From contig OX637295.1 of the NCBI GenBank assembly GCA_951799445.1, forward strand, positions 26,288,001-26,352,000: a stretch of DNA of 64,000 nucleotides. Direction: 5' to 3'. A program made the translations under genes and the position numbers. This document shows, one piece after another, positions 35,480 through 45,562 of the stretch (within the stretch, counting starts at the first letter, position 1; every line of letters starts with the position of its first letter). The notes beneath the pieces were generated by a model, which had not been told where the DNA came from, did not search any database, and saw only the letters and a program-made list of their open reading frames with translations. Source of the DNA: Pseudisothecium myosuroides (taxonomy: Eukaryota; Streptophyta; Bryopsida; Hypnales; Lembophyllaceae).

Positions 35480-36190
35480 TCATTTCAACCATGATTTCGG
35501 TTTTTTATACCAAGGAACACGTTCATTTTTACTAGGCTTACTACTAGCTGTTGACGAAGCTGGAGGGACCGATCCAACCCCAGCTGCCGACGAAGCTGGA
35601 GGGACCGATGCAACCCCAGCTGCTGACGAAACTGGAGGGACCGATCCAACCCCAGCTGCCGACGAAGCTGGAGGGACGGATGCAACCTCAACTGCTGATG
35701 AAGCTGGAGGGACCGATGCAACCCCAGCTGCTGCCGAAGTTGGAGGGACCGATGCAGCCCCAGCTGCTGCCGAAGCTGGAGGGACCGATGCAACCCCAGC
35801 TGCTGCCGAAGCTGGAGGGTCTGATACAACCCCAGCTTCTGAACCCTCTTCAGCTTTCGATTTACACGCGGGTGGTTCTGGAGCCCTTGGCGGACCCGAT
35901 CTTCTTGGTTTGCTGGGTACAGACTTATAAACCACGGGAGCTCCTGGATCCTTCCCGCGAACCTCCTCAATACCAATGACTTTATATTCACTGAAATCGT
36001 CTGAGGTCAGAATGATAGATTCCCCCTTCTTCCCGGTTGCCACCATGTATTCCCGATAGGTGGCATTGGGATCCACTTTTATCGAAACCTTGTCCCGAGC
36101 ATCCAACTGCTTCAGGAAACGGTACGCCCCTGCATTCCCTTCCTTCAATTCGAAAGATTGGTCCGTCTTGTTGATAATGTCAGTCTTCAT
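35480..36190 (-). CDS. Unknown plant protein with 12-residue PPAS repeat
   Basis: A 236-residue product. Residues 1-80 form a compact folded-looking part (IINKTDQSFELKEGN, NATYREYMVATG, SIILTSDDFSEYKVIGI) resembling small plant proteins of unknown function. Residues 83-115 are Pro/Arg rich. Residues 123-215 hold about eight copies of the 12-residue unit SVPPASSAAGVA, and the C-terminus is basic (WYKKPKSWLK). The start is the ATG at 36190: the longer open frame upstream runs into an intron, because GTCTGTGCAG just before position 36213 is a good 3' splice site. A leader exon probably lies at about 36340-36480. No signal peptide or membrane segment is seen. The repeat is encoded by a 36-bp minisatellite, so its copy number may vary between individuals. 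Function unknown. Confidence 0.65.
   Translation of the reverse strand: MKTDIINKTDQSFELKEGNAGAYRFLKQLDARDKVSIKVDPNATYREYMVATGKKGESIILTSDDFSEYKVIGIEEVRGKDPGAPVVYKSVPSKPRRSGPPRAPEPPACKSKAEEGSEAGVVSDPPASAAAGVASVPPASAAAGAASVPPTSAAAGVASVPPASSAVEVASVPPASSAAGVGSVPPVSSAAGVASVPPASSAAGVGSVPPASSTASSKPSKNERVPWYKKPKSWLK
35546..35836. repeat. 36-bp coding minisatellite, about eight units
   Basis: Units on the plus strand start GACGAAGCTGGAGGGACCGA, with small changes, and repeat in frame with the minus-strand gene, giving the PPAS repeats. The length is a multiple of three throughout, consistent with selection on the protein frame. Confidence 0.9.
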
Positions 36191-36891
36191 TGTAGTTGAA
36201 GAACTTTCCAACACCTGCACAGACACGTGAAGGATTAACGCCAAGACATCCAATATACAGGAAGACCTACCTAGACAAGACTTAATATGAAATTCTCCAA
36301 ATGCTAGGAACGGACAACAATAATTGCAACTACAACTGCACAATCAGACTCGAAAGATCAAGTTTAGAGGAATTTGTGATTCATAACATCAATAGAGCCC
36401 ATTTCTGGAAGTGGATGCAGAGAGCACGGTTAAAATGTTGATGACATAATCTTGACTGACCTAATGACATTGTGGCGTCATTGACTTGAACCCAGTGATT
36501 GAGCATGATCGAAAAGGATTTAAACATGGAGATTATATACAGTAACATGGATTTTCAGCAGTGTCAGACAAAAATAACATCCTTCACTTCTCCCTTGGCT
36601 CGGCCGCTCGGGTTGTTATTTCTCATAAGAACGAGCTCACTTTCACCTAATTACCTAGTCCATAATGATGAGACGCTTAGATTCATTCTAACAAGTAGGA
36701 AAATAAAGTATGTACGCACCCAAAGGAAAAAAAATCATTAAGATTTGGTATCCGTTGAGATAAATTGACATCTAACACCAACCAAGTAATCCAAGTCTTT
36801 CAAATGAGCTGCTCAAGAAGACATCAGTTTCTCACCTCACTAGAAATCTGCACTCGAAAAATTCTTTTCAAAGAAGCAAGACCTCCGTGAT

Positions 36892-37988
36892 TCAACGTCC
36901 AGGTAACTTGGACTTCCCTGGGTGGCACAGGATCATATGGATAGAAGCTAGGAAAGTGCCCGAGAATAGAAGTAGAACCACGATTATTCCAAAGATGGAT
37001 CCAAACAACTTCCAATGCCTGCTCTTAGCTTTTCCTCGACCGTCTTTCGCATGTTCATGGAACTTAAACTTCTCTCCTAACCAAAGCAATTTTTCAGTTC
37101 GCTCGACATATATCTGTGATGCAAAACGGAAGAAATGAGATTCAGAATCACGCTTGTGGACGTCAGTCCAAAACCACATATGCACGGAGTAACGGATGCC
37201 CCATCAACCATGTAACAAATGCAATAGCAAAGGCGCAACGAAAAATCTACCCGCCAAAGCTAGCCTAAGTTCAAGCTTGTGCAATAAGTACGCGTCAGAC
37301 TTTGACTACGAACAAGATCGTGTATGCTAAATCTTACTGTTCTCAGTTTCACCAAGAAATAACAATCAATCAATTAGTCAATCCGCAACCCTAAACTTCG
37401 AGTGATAAAATTTCCTCAACATCAACAGCTAGCGTTTGAACTTAATAGACAGGAGACCGACCGACCGACCGACGAATCAATGATCGAACTACTGCATACC
37501 TGTCGAGATTCCTTCTCCGACTCAATGGTCCGCTCGAGCTCCCAGACGGTCCAAAACTTCTGACAGATCCCAATCAACGCCACAAACGAGGCCAGACCCG
37601 ACAGGGAAAACGCACTCCACTCGTTCTTGCACTGCAAGAGATTCGACTGGGACACGGCCGTGAGCAGCACCCCCTGGAAGACGCTGTAGAACCCGATCAG
37701 CTGGTACACTTCGTTCTTGACCGCCAGGCTCTGTTTCCGCTTGCTGTCCACCCTCCGCGTACACAGCTCGTCCTGCCTACTCCAAAAATCCAACGCCTTC
37801 TTGTGCCGCTTCGATCGGTCGATCCACATGAGGTTCTTCACCTGCCTCCTGGAAATGACCTCCTTCTCCCCGTCGTCGGAATCGACGTCGACCACCACTG
37901 CTCCATTCGCTGGATTTCCGACACAACTGCTAGAAGTACCACAAGCCTGCACCCCTTTCCCGGCCTTGAACCCTGACTCCACTGCCAT
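36892..37988 (-). CDS. Plant-specific three-pass membrane protein, two exons
   Basis: Exon 1 is 37988-37500 and exon 2 is 37113-36892, joined in phase 0 by a GTATGC...CACAG intron, for 236 residues. Residues 47-92 are conserved-looking and charged (RRQVKNLMWIDRSKRH, FWSRQDELCTRRVDSKRKQS). Hydrophobic segments lie at about 94-112 (YQLIGFYSVFQGVLLTAV), 125-144 and 198-222. This layout matches an uncharacterised family found across land plants, and the length is typical. It is probably an organelle or endomembrane protein; which membrane cannot be told. The first ATG of the frame is used, and a GC-rich promoter/leader lies at 37989-38215. The 5' part of the intron carries five GACC-type tetranucleotide repeats (37455-37473). 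Function unknown. Confidence 0.75.
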
Positions 37989-38404
37989 TCAAGGAATGGA
38001 ATGATGGGTAGGGACTAGGGAATGAATGAAAGCGGTCGATCTGCTTCGACGTGCTGAGGACGCCAGAAGCTCCGACCTGCGGTAAGCTAGTCGGGATCGG
38101 AGCACGAAGCTGGCGGGGAAGATGACGAAGAGGTCGACCAGGGGGGCAGGCGGGCCAGGCCGAGGACGGACCCCTCTTGCCGCCATATTACCGATAATTC
38201 TTGGGGCCCGGTGCACTGACAGGCTAGCCCGCCTGGCCGCAGGAAAATCGGATATTAATTATCATGTTTGCTGGTTGGATATCTGGTATTAAATGTATGC
38301 TGTAAGAGCAGCTCCAATGCCTGGAAGAAGCACGGAACTGCACAAATGCCGTGCCCAAAAAATAAACATGGCCCAAACGCACACAGCATGGGTCTCTTTT
38401 TAAC

Positions 38405-38682
38405 GAAACACGTTAAATCCTGCATTCGAACTGGGACCCACAGGGTGAAAACGCAGAAATTGGGGGGGTAAAAGTAAAATCTTGCTCCTATTTTGAGCCG
38501 TGTCTAGGGTATGTTCCCGACCTCCCCTAGCTAATTTGGGGCCTCTGATTGCAAATATGAATTCAGAATTCAAAAAAATAATAATACGTGAAAAATAAAA
38601 AATCCTGTATTTTTCCAGGGGGTAAAATTCTTGCGTTTTCACCCTGCGGGGCCCAGTTCGAATGCAGGATTTAACGTCCTGC
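38405..38682. mobile_element. Mutator-like MITE, copy 1
   Basis: Flanked by the perfect 9-bp duplication CTTTTTAAC (38396-38404 and 38683-38691). Long inverted ends contain CGTTAAATCCTGCATTCGAA and the mirrored CCCAGTTCGAATGCAGGATT. A 9-bp duplication with long terminal repeats is the mark of Mutator-type elements. Non-coding. Confidence 0.85.
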
Positions 38683-38686
38683 CTTT

Positions 38687-39045
38687 TTAACCCCTAAATG
38701 CCCAAGGCCTGTTTGGAGCTTCTTGAAATTTGCTCTGAATTGAACAAAAAGTCAACATTTTCATAAGTTGTACCAATTTCATTTGAATTGCAACTGTACA
38801 AATTCAAACTACACATTTTAGAGATCACATAGGGAAAGAAAACATAACAATATTAAAACTATGAAAAATTTTCAATTTTCTTTTTGCATGTCAACTCTAA
38901 AAAGTTGATCACTAAAAAAATATGAGGTTACAAGGCCTAGCATGCACAACCCCTATCACTTTATGGTTTTTCAAAATCTATTCAACAATTTTTTTTAAAG
39001 AATTTTTAAGGTGATTTTTTCTCTAAGATCTAGTGTATTTGAGGC
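38687..39045 (+). mobile_element. TTAA-group element, AAATGCCCAAGG type, right end lost
   Basis: Starts TTAACCCCTAAATGCCCAAG after GTCTC, where the related MITE at 39179 has GTCTCTTAATTTCC, so it entered at that TTAA. It follows the host element of 30226-32897 to about GTGTATTTGAGGC. The right end is missing. Confidence 0.6.
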
Positions 39046-39178
39046 TTGTTTGGCTTGCAAGCTTTGCATTGGGGCCATTTTTTTCTAAAAGTTGGAGGAA
39101 CGGAATGAGGTCCGCCTCCCTGCGCTTCAAAAACTCAATACAGTATGTTTTTCCGTGTTCGCATTGGGCTTGCTCTAA

Positions 39179-39620
39179 GAGCAGCTCCAATGCAGTGACT
39201 GCAGCACACATGGAACGGCATAATGACGGGCCTACCCAAAAAACACCCCCCAATGCATACGGCATGGGTCTCTTAATTTCCGGACCCAACATTTTCTATC
39301 CACTCTACTGCATTTTAAGGAAATTTGAAGAGCATGGAAATTGGCACACAATAGCAAAAGTCTTCCCTTTTCAAGCTTTGTAATGTAACGTGTGCCGATT
39401 GATTGGAGCTCCCCTTTTGCATGAAATGTCTTTTTTTAATGTTGAATCTTTTCTTCTTCTTCTTTTTATATTGTAGAAAGTCCATTTGAAGTTTGGCTTG
39501 CCAGCACTGCATTGGGGCCATTTTTTTTTCTAAAAGTTGCAGGAACAGAATGAGGTCCGCCTCACTGCGCTTCAAAAATTCGATACTGTAAGTTTTTTCG
39601 TGTTCACATTGGGCTTGCTC
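39179..39620. mobile_element. TAA-flanked MITE (GAGCAGCTCCAATG), intact copy
   Basis: Starts GAGCAGCTCCAATGCAGTG and ends TTCACATTGGGCTTGCTC, flanked by TAA at 39176-39178 and 39621-39623. It shares both duplications with its neighbours, so the elements stand back to back. Non-coding. Confidence 0.75.
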
Positions 39621-40088
39621 TAAGAGCATCCGTAGTGGGACCGGTATATTGGCCCTATATGTATTTCTAACTTGAAATTTATATCATTGGAAGCGCATTT
39701 GAAATCACTATGAGCAGGTACAAAAAAAAATTCAAATTTAGACATTGGACAACCACTTCAAAAGCAAGACAACTACTTCAAAAGCAAAGGTAAGAGTCTA
39801 AAATTACAGAGGTCTTGGCATATCCCGATTACCAATGCAAAATGTGGTCATTGACCCTCCAATTTCAAATGTGACTACATTTGGAGGGTCAATGACCACA
39901 TTTTGCACTGGTAATCGGGATATGCCAAGACTTCTATAATTTCAGACTTTTACCTTTGCTTTTGAAGTGCTTTTCCAATGTTTAAATTTGAATTTTTTGT
40001 ACCTGCTCAATGTGATTTTGGATGCGCTTCCATTGACATAAATTTCAAGCTCTAATTACATACCGTTCAAAAGTTAGAAATACATTTA

Positions 40089-40543
40089 GAGCATCTGCAA
40101 TGTGCCCGTCAACAGTGCCTCTATCGGTACTTTCCCGGGCAAAAAACCATTTGTATTAAAAATCGTGCTTCAATGCAACCTCTATGGGTCCCATCACTTT
40201 CACAGTCTTGGTATGCGACCTCCCCACTCCGGCAAATTTCCAAAATTTGAAGGGCCCGCAAGTTGGCTCCCGGTAGAAATAATAATGATTGTCAACCCTT
40301 TTCCGCATTGTTAAGCGTGCCAATCAATTCAACCTTCCCTTGATTTAATGAAAAGTCTTTTTTTAATGTAAGATTCTTTTCTTTCTTTCTTTTTATAATG
40401 CAAAAGTCCATTTGACGTTTGGATTGCCGGCTTCGCATTGGTCGATTTGTTCTAAAAAATACCCGGCACTATGAAGGCCTCGCAGAATGTCCCTGTGTTT
40501 CCCGATACATGGATTGTTTAGCGAGACTGCACTGCAGATGCTC
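40089..40543. mobile_element. TTA-flanked MITE (GAGCATCTGCAATG), nested
   Basis: Ends GAGCATCTGCAATG and CACTGCAGATGCTC, flanked by TTA at 40086-40088 and 40544-40546. It is related inside to 39179-39620 (shared AAAGTCCATTTGA-like segments). It sits in the right arm of the foldback. Confidence 0.75.
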
Positions 40544-40546
40544 TTA

Positions 40547-41088
40547 GAGCATCTCCACCGAGGCATGCCATATTACCCCGGCAAGAGCTTCGAAGGGCCC
40601 CGTTGGTTTTTTCAGACCCACCAGTTGCAGATTTTCAATTATGTCAACGCAGGCCCCAACATATTTCAGTCACTACTCTTCAAGTTGCCGTGGCTTGTCC
40701 ATTTGACCCGCGGCACGCTACTGACACAAAATGAAGGGATTGGAGTAATTGGACTTGCTTTTGATGGAGGCCGGGCATTGAATCAATTGTACATTGATTG
40801 CAAGGCAGTTCAAAAATACTTTGCATGTAATCCACAGCGAATCATGGTTTTTTCTCTATTTTTTTTTTAAACAAATGAAAATTGTGATTTTTGGCCAAGT
40901 GCCTAACCCAATGCCCGAAGGAGAATTTATAAGCCCTCATAACTAAGCACCTTGGTAATTGTGAACTGCCGCAACTGGAGGCCATTTCCGGTGGGGGCCC
41001 TGGAAAACACACGGGGTCGGTCTGAGAACTGGCACACGTCAAATGAGTTGTAGCGTGCTCAATTTGAAGTGCAGCAGTGGAGATGCTC
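40547..41088. mobile_element. TTA-flanked MITE (GAGCATCTCCACCG), nested
   Basis: Ends GAGCATCTCCACCG and CAGTGGAGATGCTC, flanked by TTA at 40544-40546 and 41089-41091. It abuts the previous element and shares its duplication. Confidence 0.75.
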
Positions 41089-41701
41089 TTAGAGGGTCAA
41101 CATACCGGTTCCACTACCGATGCTCTAATCTCTGTGCTGTTCAAATGGCAGATGGGCGGCTTGGGCAAGGCATCTGCGGTGTCAGCACGGGGTACAGTAC
41201 CTTACCAATTACTATCCGTTGTTATTAAGTTAACCTATTCAGGCTCCAAGCCAGCAAGCCAGTGGTGGTCAAGATTTCATGACTCAATTCACAAGTGACC
41301 AATTTGACGCTCCTTGACAGCTGCTGGGCTACAACAGTAACTTATCATTAACTTTACACCAGAGTCTGGACTTGGATTTACCACCAGAGTCTAGCACTCT
41401 ACTGTAGTGCGGACTCCAGAAGTGAAGGGAGATAACAAAAGAAAAGACGTTTGAAAATTTATGAAAAATAAATGGTTTAAAAATTTAAAAAAATTATAAA
41501 AAATAAATGTAGAAGCAACCCACAGCCGGCACTTCTTTGGCCCCCGACTAAGGTGGAAACACCTACTGTAATTCTCCACGGTTAAAGGATCACAAAAAAT
41601 TCATGAGATTTTTAGCTAATTCAAGAGAAATGCACCGGTCCCCTAAGTGGTTTTCATACTTTTCAAAGCCTTAGTTTCAATGATGGCCTTCAGGCCAAAA
41701 T

Positions 41702-41985
41702 GAAACACGGTAAATCCTGGGTTCGAATTGGGACCCGTAGGGTGAAAACGCAGAAATGGGGGGGGGTGGATAAAAGTAAAATCTTGCCCCTATTTTGAGC
41801 CATGCCTAGGGGTAGATGTTGACCTCTCCTAACTAATTTGGGGCCTCTGATTGCAAAAATGAATTCAAAATTCCAAAAAAAAATAATACGTGAAAAATAA
41901 AAAATTCTTGCATTTTTCCAGGGGGTAAAATTTCTGCGTTTTCACCTTGTTGGTCCCACTTCGAACCCAGGATTTAACGTCCTGC
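41702..41985. mobile_element. Mutator-like MITE, copy 2
   Basis: Flanked by GGCCAAAAT and GGCCAAAAC, an 8-of-9 match. The inner sequence closely follows copy 1, including GGTGAAAACGCAGAAATGGG and the mirrored TTCTGCGTTTTCACC. Non-coding. Confidence 0.85.
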
Positions 41986-42107
41986 GGCCAAAACAGGAAT
42001 AGCCATTTGGTGATATATATTTTTGTATTCCCAAATATTGGGTGCATTGTGTGTGAAGAGTCACTAAAACTTGATTTGGCCATGGAGTCATGAAGCCAAA
42101 GGACTAA

Positions 42108-42362
42108 ACCGATGAAACAAAGCCATGACATGAACATAGAGTTGTAAGGCCAAACAACTAAAATGATAAAATGAAACCATATTGATTTGTTCTTTTCTCC
42201 ACCTTTGGCTTTGAATTTACACCGTTTTGTGGAAAAAAATGATAAAATAAAGCCGCGACATGGCTATAAACCCCCCTGATTTGTTCTTTTTCCCACCTTT
42301 GGCTTTGAATTTATGCATTTTGTGGAAAAAATGATAAAATAAAGCCACGACATGGTTTGAAA
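42108..42362. repeat. Tandem repeat, about 95-bp units
   Basis: Units contain TTGATTTGTTCTTTT, CCACCTTTGGCTTTGAATTT and ATGATAAAATAAAGCC. Two full units and part of a third are present between Mutator-like copies 2 and 3. Confidence 0.8.
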
Positions 42363-42447
42363 TAGTTTTGTGCAAAATTTAATGCTGAAACAAATACAAT
42401 TGATTTAAAAAAACAAATGTTGGTTCAATACAAAACTATGTGCAAGG

Positions 42448-42720
42448 GCAGGACGTTAAATCTTGCATTCAAAGTGGGACCAACAAGGTAAAAAAGTAGA
42501 AATTAGAGGAATAAAAGTAAAATCTTGCCCTTATTTTGAACCGTGTCTAAGGTTAAATCTTGACCTCTCCTAGTTAATTTTGGGCCTCTGATTGCAAATA
42601 TGAATTCAAAATTTAAAAAAAAAATACGTGGAAAAAAAAATTCTTGTGTTTTCCCCGGGGGTAAGATTCCTGCTTTTCACCCTACTGGTCCCACTTTGAA
42701 TGCAGGATTTAACGTCTTGC
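42448..42720. mobile_element. Mutator-like MITE, copy 3
   Basis: Flanked by TGTGCAAGG and TGTGCAAGA (8 of 9). Ends GCAGGACGTTAAATCTTGCA and GCAGGATTTAACGTCTTGC are well preserved and probably define the true family termini. Non-coding. Confidence 0.85.
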
Positions 42721-43765
42721 TGTGCAAGATTTCAACATTTTTTTTAGAAGTCATTTTTTGGAAGAATCAAAATCCAAATAGTCAACACAAATATTTCCTT
42801 TTCCACAAAGTTGAGTCCAACTATGTCAACCATGTATTGGGCAAAGCCAAATTTTTTGTTTCTTCTTACTTCAAATATTACTAATGTGCCACGTGCCGTT
42901 GCCAAAGTAAACGAAATACGGGCAGATGGCTGAACATGAGGATCATTGGGTAAGCTTACACTGAATTTGAAGCGACTACTGTGGTTTTTAAGATCTCAGA
43001 GTATCTCCACCCTTTTCATGATAAAATTGCCATGCCCAAAGTGCTCTGCTGGGCTCAGCTTGAGCAAATATTGAACGTGCCGTGCTAATTCACCTCTCAT
43101 TCACGCCATGTTGGTCATTGTTCACCTTGAGATTCCTCTGCTTTCAACACTATTCACCTCCAAATCAGACATTGTTGGATGCTGAATGGCTATTGATAGG
43201 AGATGCCCAAAATTCAAGGTAAGTGGAGAGTTGCCCCGGCACGCCAGGATGCTGCAAGATAGGAAGCAAGTTTTTGAGGTGGTCGACTCTTTTGGCCGAT
43301 CCAACTTAACTGTTTGTGGGAGGGGTTGATTTTTTGGTCGGGCACGACCAATCCTTGACTGGGCTCCTTCCCAATGGAAGGGTGGTGATGCTCTCGATAA
43401 ACTTCAATTCTAGTTCATGAACCGCTATGTATCACTCCCCACATGGCGTCATAATTAGAAATTCAGAAGCTTGCATTGCATGTAATTTGTTCTGCAGCAC
43501 TCCTTCATGAGCTTTGAAATTCAATACGGGAGACTCAAAAATCGGAAAGGGAATATATTTTTCAAAATGTGGAGTACAAAAGGTATTTTTTATGAACAAA
43601 ATCAACATCCAAACAAATCAGAACAACAAGTGCCACTGTTGTAGAGATTTTATGGCACTGGTTGAAGCAGTCCCTGCCCCTGGAGGCCGGCAATGTTCAC
43701 TAAAAGTATATGGAATGAGGTTACTGGTCTCAGATCTTATGAGAAATACTCTAAGCTTAGATAAT

Positions 43766-43894
43766 TGTGAGTAGTCTCACATCCGAGTCCCTTCTTAAGG
43801 GGAAACTCATCGCTATTAGTAGCCTTTACGTACAGCCTAGGCGGTTATGTTAACCTAACTAAGCTTATCTAACGGCTACCTACTAATTCTAACA
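43766..43894 (-). repeat. Copia-type LTR (3' LTR on minus strand)
   Basis: Read on the minus strand it starts TGTTAGAATTAGTAGGTAGC and ends GAGACTACTCACA, so it is bounded by TG and CA. Directly upstream on that strand is a purine-rich tract (GGATTGAGAAGGAG), the expected polypurine tract. It lies downstream of the copia pol remnant in the same orientation. Confidence 0.65.
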
Positions 43895-44469
43895 CTCCTT
43901 CTCAATCCTAGGGCGTAAGCTGACTAGTCAGGAGAATCGATTTATTCTTTTACGTAAAGATCCATCCTCAGAATTTGTACGGAGTGGAAGGAGAATAATA
44001 TGTAGCTTTTGTTCCTAGCTAGCTTGCTGACTAGTGACTGCCGATTCTACGAGACATCAGTCTAATTGACAATTGTACTCTAAAATTGTAGGTTTGAGAA
44101 TGGTGCAGCTATAGAATCATGTTTGATTTGGAGATTTCTCTCGAGATTTTTGGTGATGCTCCTAGCTGCGGCTGTAGCAATATGTTGGTTGTTTAGTGGT
44201 GGTTCAGTTTCTTCTTTTTTGGAGACAAAACCTGGAGAGTTTAATCAACCCGAGATGAATGAACCCTTTCTTGTTCTTGAGATAGTTCTTACAACAGAGA
44301 GCCCTCCTGCTTTTAAAGACTAAGGAAGAATCCCCTCCTCGTTCTTTTATTCCTGTGGTGGAGCTGATGATCCAATTCAGTTGCAAAGAGAGGCTTACTG
44401 TTGCTAGATGAAGAATGTTGAGTCGTCTAGAGTAGACTAAGTCCCCAACTAGTTTCTTATATGGGTATG

Positions 44470-45085
44470 GATTTTCTATATTCTATTTTGATAAATCCTA
44501 ATAAGCTCTTGCATCCCTCAAATTTGTCATGCCAAGGGAATTTGTGAGGATGTCAACTGCTTGCTTACTGATGGGTATGAATTCAATTGTGACTGTCGTC
44601 TGGGACTCTATCTCTGGTGATATGATAATATATCTCAAAATGTTTTGTTTTGGCATGAAAAGGGGATTCTTGGTCAGTTTGATATTTTCTTGATATTTTT
44701 GTAGTTTTTTTATTTTTTAAATCCGAGCTCAGTGAATAATTGCCGCAACTACATTGTGTCCTTTGTGACTCCCATGAGGACGCAATATCCGCATTGTGTT
44801 GATGAGGGAGCCATTGATGGTTGTTTTCTGCTGCTCTATGTGATGGATAAGTTGCCTAGTTTAAACAGATAGGCTCATGTTGATCTCCTGTCGTCAAGGC
44901 ATCCTGCCCTATCTACATCTGTGAATCCCGTAAACTGTAGATTGTCGACTTTACCTTATATATGAGCCTCTTGAGGTGCTTGAAGAAGACGACTGACAAG
45001 ATTTACAGGGTCTTATAAGTGAGGTCTCGTACGGGTGAGGAATATAGTTTCCCGATTATGCATCTGTACAAAGTAGAATCCATAG
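44470..45085 (-). pseudogene. Ty1/copia polyprotein remnant (RT end and RNase H)
   Basis: On the minus strand, in order with frame breaks, are YRCIIGKLYSS (the YR..G-LY region after reverse transcriptase), FTDVDRAGCLDDRRSTWAYL (start of RNase H, cf. the D-A-D-W-A-G block) and RTKHFEIYYHITRDRV followed by DILTNSLG near the C-terminus. This is the usual copia order. Stops and shifts make it inactive. Upstream pol, integrase and gag are not seen in this orientation. Confidence 0.75.
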
Positions 45086-45179
45086 GAAGGGATTTCATGT
45101 TTTTTTTGTAGTTTCAGTCCATCGCTGAGAAGGGTGTGACTGGGATAATCACACCCCAAGTTCTACACCAAAGAACTAG

Positions 45180-45410
45180 GCAAAGTTACTCAATTCACCA
45201 TGATTCAATTCAAATTCTCCACTTTGAGCCTAGTTCTACATCAAACCACTTATGCTGAGAGCATCCTCATAGATTTTGGCATGGACCAGTACAATTTCTT
45301 CAGCCTCACAAATGCTTATGACTTCTTCAGAACCGGCGAACTGTTTTGGGATCGCTGCTGGAGTTCATTTCCTGTGTCTCCTTCGAGAGAAGTTATACAA
45401 GAGTTCTGAC
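45180..45410 (+). pseudogene. Ty1/copia reverse transcriptase remnant, opposite strand
   Basis: The plus-strand frame holds LHQTTYAESILIDFGMDQYN, matching the copia block that lies just before the minus-strand remnant's YR..G block. It faces the other way, so a local inversion or a second element must be involved. Too short for function. Confidence 0.6.
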
Positions 45411-45562
45411 ATAGAAAAATGTCGCAAACTGTCGCATTTCAGCTCATTTTGAAACTGGAACGTTCATTCTACGAGATTTTAGTGAAACATGATTTCATGG
45501 GATGAAGTAAAACATTTCCAATATTTTTTTCCAAATGGAACTAAAAATTTTCAAGTCAATAT

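Larger units (their letters stand above)
38306..39175. mobile_element. TAA-flanked MITE (GAGCAGCTCCAATG), interrupted
   Basis: Ends GAGCAGCTCCAATGC and GCATTGGGCTTGCTC, flanked by TAA at 38303-38305 and 39176-39178. It follows the intact relative at 39179-39620 at both ends, but the middle is replaced by a TTAA-group element (38687-39045) and a Mutator-like MITE (38405-38682). The three-base TAA/TTA duplication suggests the PIF/Harbinger kind. Confidence 0.75.
39624..41125. mobile_element. Foldback MITE split by two nested MITEs
   Basis: The left arm starts GAGCATCCGTAGTGGGACCG and runs to about 39862. After a short loop (about 39863-39883) the right arm returns to 40085, is interrupted by 40089-41088, and resumes at 41092 with GGTCAACATACCGGTTCCAC to GATGCTC at 41125. 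TAA flanks both outer ends. The arms match over about 200 bp. Confidence 0.75.

Noticed and set aside
35551..35979. 142-codon plus-strand frame and 168-codon minus-strand frame over the minisatellite
   Set aside because: They are shadows of the 36-bp repeat in other frames; only the frame at 35480-36190 has a conserved non-repeat domain and a good start.
36824..37015. A third exon of the membrane-protein gene
   Set aside because: The phase-0 frame ends naturally at TGA (36894-36892) after the third membrane segment, at the usual length of the family.
43500..44400. Coding exons between the Mutator-like MITEs and the copia remnant
   Set aside because: Open frames are short and lie in the untranslated 3' part and LTR of the copia element.
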